Source of the DNA: Serinus canaria
Taxonomy: Eukaryota > Chordata > Aves > Passeriformes > Fringillidae
Direction of reading: 5' to 3'
DNA: 64,000 nt
Assembly (NCBI RefSeq): GCF_022539315.1
Contig: NC_066327.1
Coordinates: 12,400,495 to 12,464,494 of the forward strand
Position numbers and translations under genes: made by a program. Of the stretch, positions 60,801 to 64,000 are shown piece after piece. The notes below the pieces were generated by a model. That model was not told the DNA's origin, ran no database searches, and worked only from the letters and a program-made list of their open reading frames with translations. Within the stretch, counting starts at the first letter, position 1. The number at the start of each line of letters is the position of its first letter.

Positions 60801-63800
60801 CCAGCTGTTCTTGGTGTAAATATTGGGAGAGGACTGCTCCCTGCCTCTTGAAAGGACAACTGCTGTTGTAATGTTCCTCTATATCTCTTCTTCAGGTCTA
60901 AAATCTCAGCTTATTCAGCGTTTCCTTAGGGTCATGTTACGTAGACATTTCATTGCTCTTGTCATTCTCATTTATTTTCCTTAACTCACAAGAAATGTAT
61001 CCTCCTTTCCAGGTTTACTCTTGCAATAAAAGAACTCCTCTGGTATTTTTCCTCTGTGCACTGTATCTTCTGACTCTCATTGATTTTTTGATTTTTTATT
61101 TTTTTATCTCTACCAAACCAGACTGTAAAACCAGTGGGGCTGGGGGAGAATGAACTTCTATTCAGTTTTTTTGGGGGTTGCAAATTGGATCCATCCATTT
61201 CTCCAAGCAGGAAAACAGACAGAATGGCAATACTCTGGGGAGCACACAATGCAAAACTATGCAACAAGGAAATTTGTAAACCTACTTCCTCTCTGTGGGT
61301 GGCTAAATGGCTGTTTGAAGAATAATTAGAGAAATAAAACTGCATCTTCCTATTAAAGAAGCCCTTTGTTTTTTCAAAAATTACTGGACTGCTGATTTAG
61401 GATGGCAGGGCTGGAACTCTTTATGAGGGGGAAACAAGCTTCATTTGGGCTTGTAATTGCATTAACATGCACTCATGAATATACTCTTAAGGCAGTGCTG
61501 CGTGTCCACGGAATTGCTGCTCCCCTTGGCTGGAGTCCAAATGTACTTTGGGCACTGTGGAGAAGGAGACAAATAGGTGCCATTTTCATGGCTAATGATC
61601 ACAGGCATTAGCAGGCACAGCAGCAGGGGTGGGGAAGGAAGGATGATGGAAAACTTGCTCATGAAATAAAGTCCCCTGCCCTCCTCTGTGCACAGCAAAC
61701 AAAGCAGTGAGTTTGTCCATGCTGCTTCTGCTGGGAAGCAGAGTTCTTCTCATTGTAGACATTCCTAAATGTAGGGAACAGATGTCCTGCAGGTGTCTGT
61801 GTAAGCCTGGGGGATTCCTAGGGGTTGCTGTGTTTTTAATAACTTGGGTAGGGGTAATGTCAGGTCGCAGCAGTAGAGAGGGATCATTCACACTGCTAAA
61901 CTCCTTCCTGCCTTAATTGCTCTTCCTGCTAAATCCCAGACCAGTTAGTTGAAAACTAATTTAGCTATTGCTGCAGTAAACTGCTGTGACAGCAGTGTCT
62001 ACAGACCTGCATTGCCCCTTATCTGGCAACACCTAGAGCCAGGACACCTTCCCACCTGGTGACTTCCAGGTCCCACAAGAGCAGCTGAGACATGCACTTC
62101 AGGCAGCCCATTGATGAGTCTGTCATGAAATACCCCCAGGACAAAAGTCACAATCTGCCTTGCAGCCAGGGAAGAGGAAGAAATTAGAGGGGTTTTTTTT
62201 CATTGATGTCCTGCCCCACCATGAAGGGACTGAGGCTTCGATACTCTGCTTTGCTTTTTAATGCCCTGAAGCCAAGGAGAGTAAGTGCAGTGCAGAGGGA
62301 CAAGGATCTGTTTCCCCTAGCTGGAATACATGCTTCTTTGTGGCTTTGAGCTGATTTTTCACTCAGACAGGATGAAAGAAACAAACTGGATGAATGCCTC
62401 CAGATGATGCAGTCCTCATGGGTAATCTAGTGAAAAATGAAGTACCTGTAGAGATGTCCAGCTTCAGGACACAGCCACACTCTGCTTTTAAGCCTGGCAC
62501 ACTCCAGTGCCCCTCTGCAGTCTTGGGACAGCTGGCCCTGCCTCCCTGGGGCTGCTCTTGGTTTGCAGTGAACTCCTGCCCCAAGGGAAGAGTCTGGATC
62601 CAGAGCAGTTTTTATTCAAGGAGCAGTGTGGTTCAGGCTCAGGTCTGCAATTACAGGAGTTGTAGTTTCTGATTTAGTGCTGTCTGGGTTGACACATTCT
62701 TTATCCAGGTGGGGCACCAGACCATGTCTTCCAGTTAAAACCTACCCACACCAGCTCCATTCAGTTTGGCTTTCACATTCAAAAGGTATTTGGTATTTAT
62801 TCTGGAACTAAACAAAACCTCCAGATTTTTCATCAAATAGAATCAGCCTCCAGTCAACTCAATATACCCCATCTTACACCTGTGGGTTTTTAATTCATCC
62901 TCCTCTCCAGCATCTCAGGAATTCCCTTTTGGAGTCTGAAACAGAAATCAAATCTCCACACAATATTGGCAGCATGCCATAAAAAAAAAAAAAAGAAATT
63001 AACATACTGAAGGGTTAAGAGGAGGGAATCAGGAAGGATGCTGTGTTTGGATTGGAAATAAAAGCAATGTGCCTGTTTGTTGACAATCCTCCTTGCCTAT
63101 CAGCAAAAACTGGCAGTACAGACTGCTTAAATTCAAACACTGTAGATCAAGTTTTACACTTGCACACAAGGTGTAAAGGCAATGAGCCGACCAACCTAAA
63201 ATTAATCTGTGTGGGAATGTGAGATATTGTAGGTGTGCTGGGTAATGGATTCCAGCTCTTCAGTGCAGCAGACTGGAAAAGGCAGGGGATGCCCTCAATT
63301 CCTTTCTAACCTCTTGCATCTTAGCTCCTTTATCGTGTGGCAGAGAAGTGACAATTTTATTTTTCATAAATTAAGGGGACAAGCACACCTTCTGAGATGC
63401 TCCTACCTTGCCAGTGATCTTGAGATTGTGGAGGGGATTTGGAAAGCAGAGGAAGCTAAGCTTACAGAGGAGCCAATTAAGGGGAGGAGATGAATGATGG
63501 TGCCCTGGGAGACTTCTGCTGCCTCAGGAAACCCTGGGATTTCTAAACGATTCTTAAATCCCCAAACTTTCTAAATGAGTCCCTTAAAGGCACACTGCAG
63601 TGTTGGGGCAGGGTTGAGCTGCAGGGCTAGCATGCAGAGGCACTAATGATTGAGGTATGTTTTATTTTTAATCCCTAGAAGTAACCAAAAAACAGTGGCA
63701 GCCACCTTCACCTCCTCATTGCCTCTGCTCTTCTCCTCCTCCTCCCATTGCTCCAGGATAGCTGCCATCCATTCCAGCTCTCCAGTTCAGCACCACAACA

Positions 63801-64000
63801 ACCACCACTGCTGCTTTTGCTGGTGAGACATTCCAGGAGCCCCTCAGTACCCTCAGCTTGCCAAATGCTCCCCCATCCCTGCAGGGAGCCCACAGGATCA
63901 CCCTGGCCTCTGTTCCCTGTGGGGATCCATCACAGACACATGGATGTACCCACAGACCTCTGGGACCAGCCTTGTCTTCACACACAGCTCCTCAGGGCAC
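57812..64000. other. Unique non-coding sequence to the window end
   Basis: No gene, RNA or mobile element is recognised. Poly-T near 60065-60075 and poly-A at about 62980-62994 are the main simple runs. A CTCCTC-type pyrimidine-rich patch at about 63712-63755 produces Gly/Glu-rich minus-strand chance frames. The longest frame, 119 codons (60986-61345 minus), shows no domain. Confidence 0.6.

Overview
The window looks like non-coding DNA from a songbird-type (passerine) genome. Two things point to birds. One is a CR1 LINE 3' end at 28.8-29.2 kb. The other is a solo retroviral LTR at 15.4-15.8 kb whose layout resembles passerine ERV LTRs as I remember them. Low CpG, frequent poly-A/poly-T runs and short stop-rich reading frames fit intergenic or deep intronic vertebrate sequence. 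I could not recognise any intact protein gene, tRNA, rRNA or other structured RNA gene.

Layout. 1-9.4 kb is unique, AT-leaning sequence with small T- and A-rich tracts and one long chance-like reading frame on each strand near 5.6-6.2 kb. 9.4-15.4 kb holds a G-quadruplex motif, a perfect 20-bp-arm hairpin and a polypurine tract. A 414-bp solo LTR lies at 15,417-15,830 on the minus strand. 19.3-20.0 kb is dense in TAAT/ATTA homeodomain-type cores and is a candidate conserved enhancer; a second, weaker candidate is at 27.8-28.1 kb. Two CR1 pieces (28.7-29.2 kb) sit directly beside a CCCAT/CCCAG pentamer array (29.2-29.5 kb). A 31-bp minisatellite follows at 30.97-31.19 kb. 37.72-38.06 kb is a perfect TTTCC/TTTCCC array. 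The remainder to 64 kb is unique sequence with a 46-bp tandem duplication, two more G-quadruplex motifs and two inverted-repeat clusters.

The most gene-like material is on the minus strand at 32.2-32.8 kb. Two short segments there read like real protein: one is charged and aromatic-rich with an in-frame TAG; the other is 57 codons long with G/C-rich third positions and a natural-looking stop. I do not recognise the protein. A decayed pseudogene or unannotated terminal exons are both possible.

Most longer open frames are explained by repeats: the pentamer, hexamer and 31-bp arrays lack stops in several frames and give Pro/Ser-, Gly/Trp-, Phe/Pro-, Leu/Ser- or Lys/Gly-rich translations. I found no convincing new biological system. 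The observations best worth checking are the 32.2-32.8 kb coding relic, the error-free TTTCC/TTTCCC array and the TAAT-rich block.
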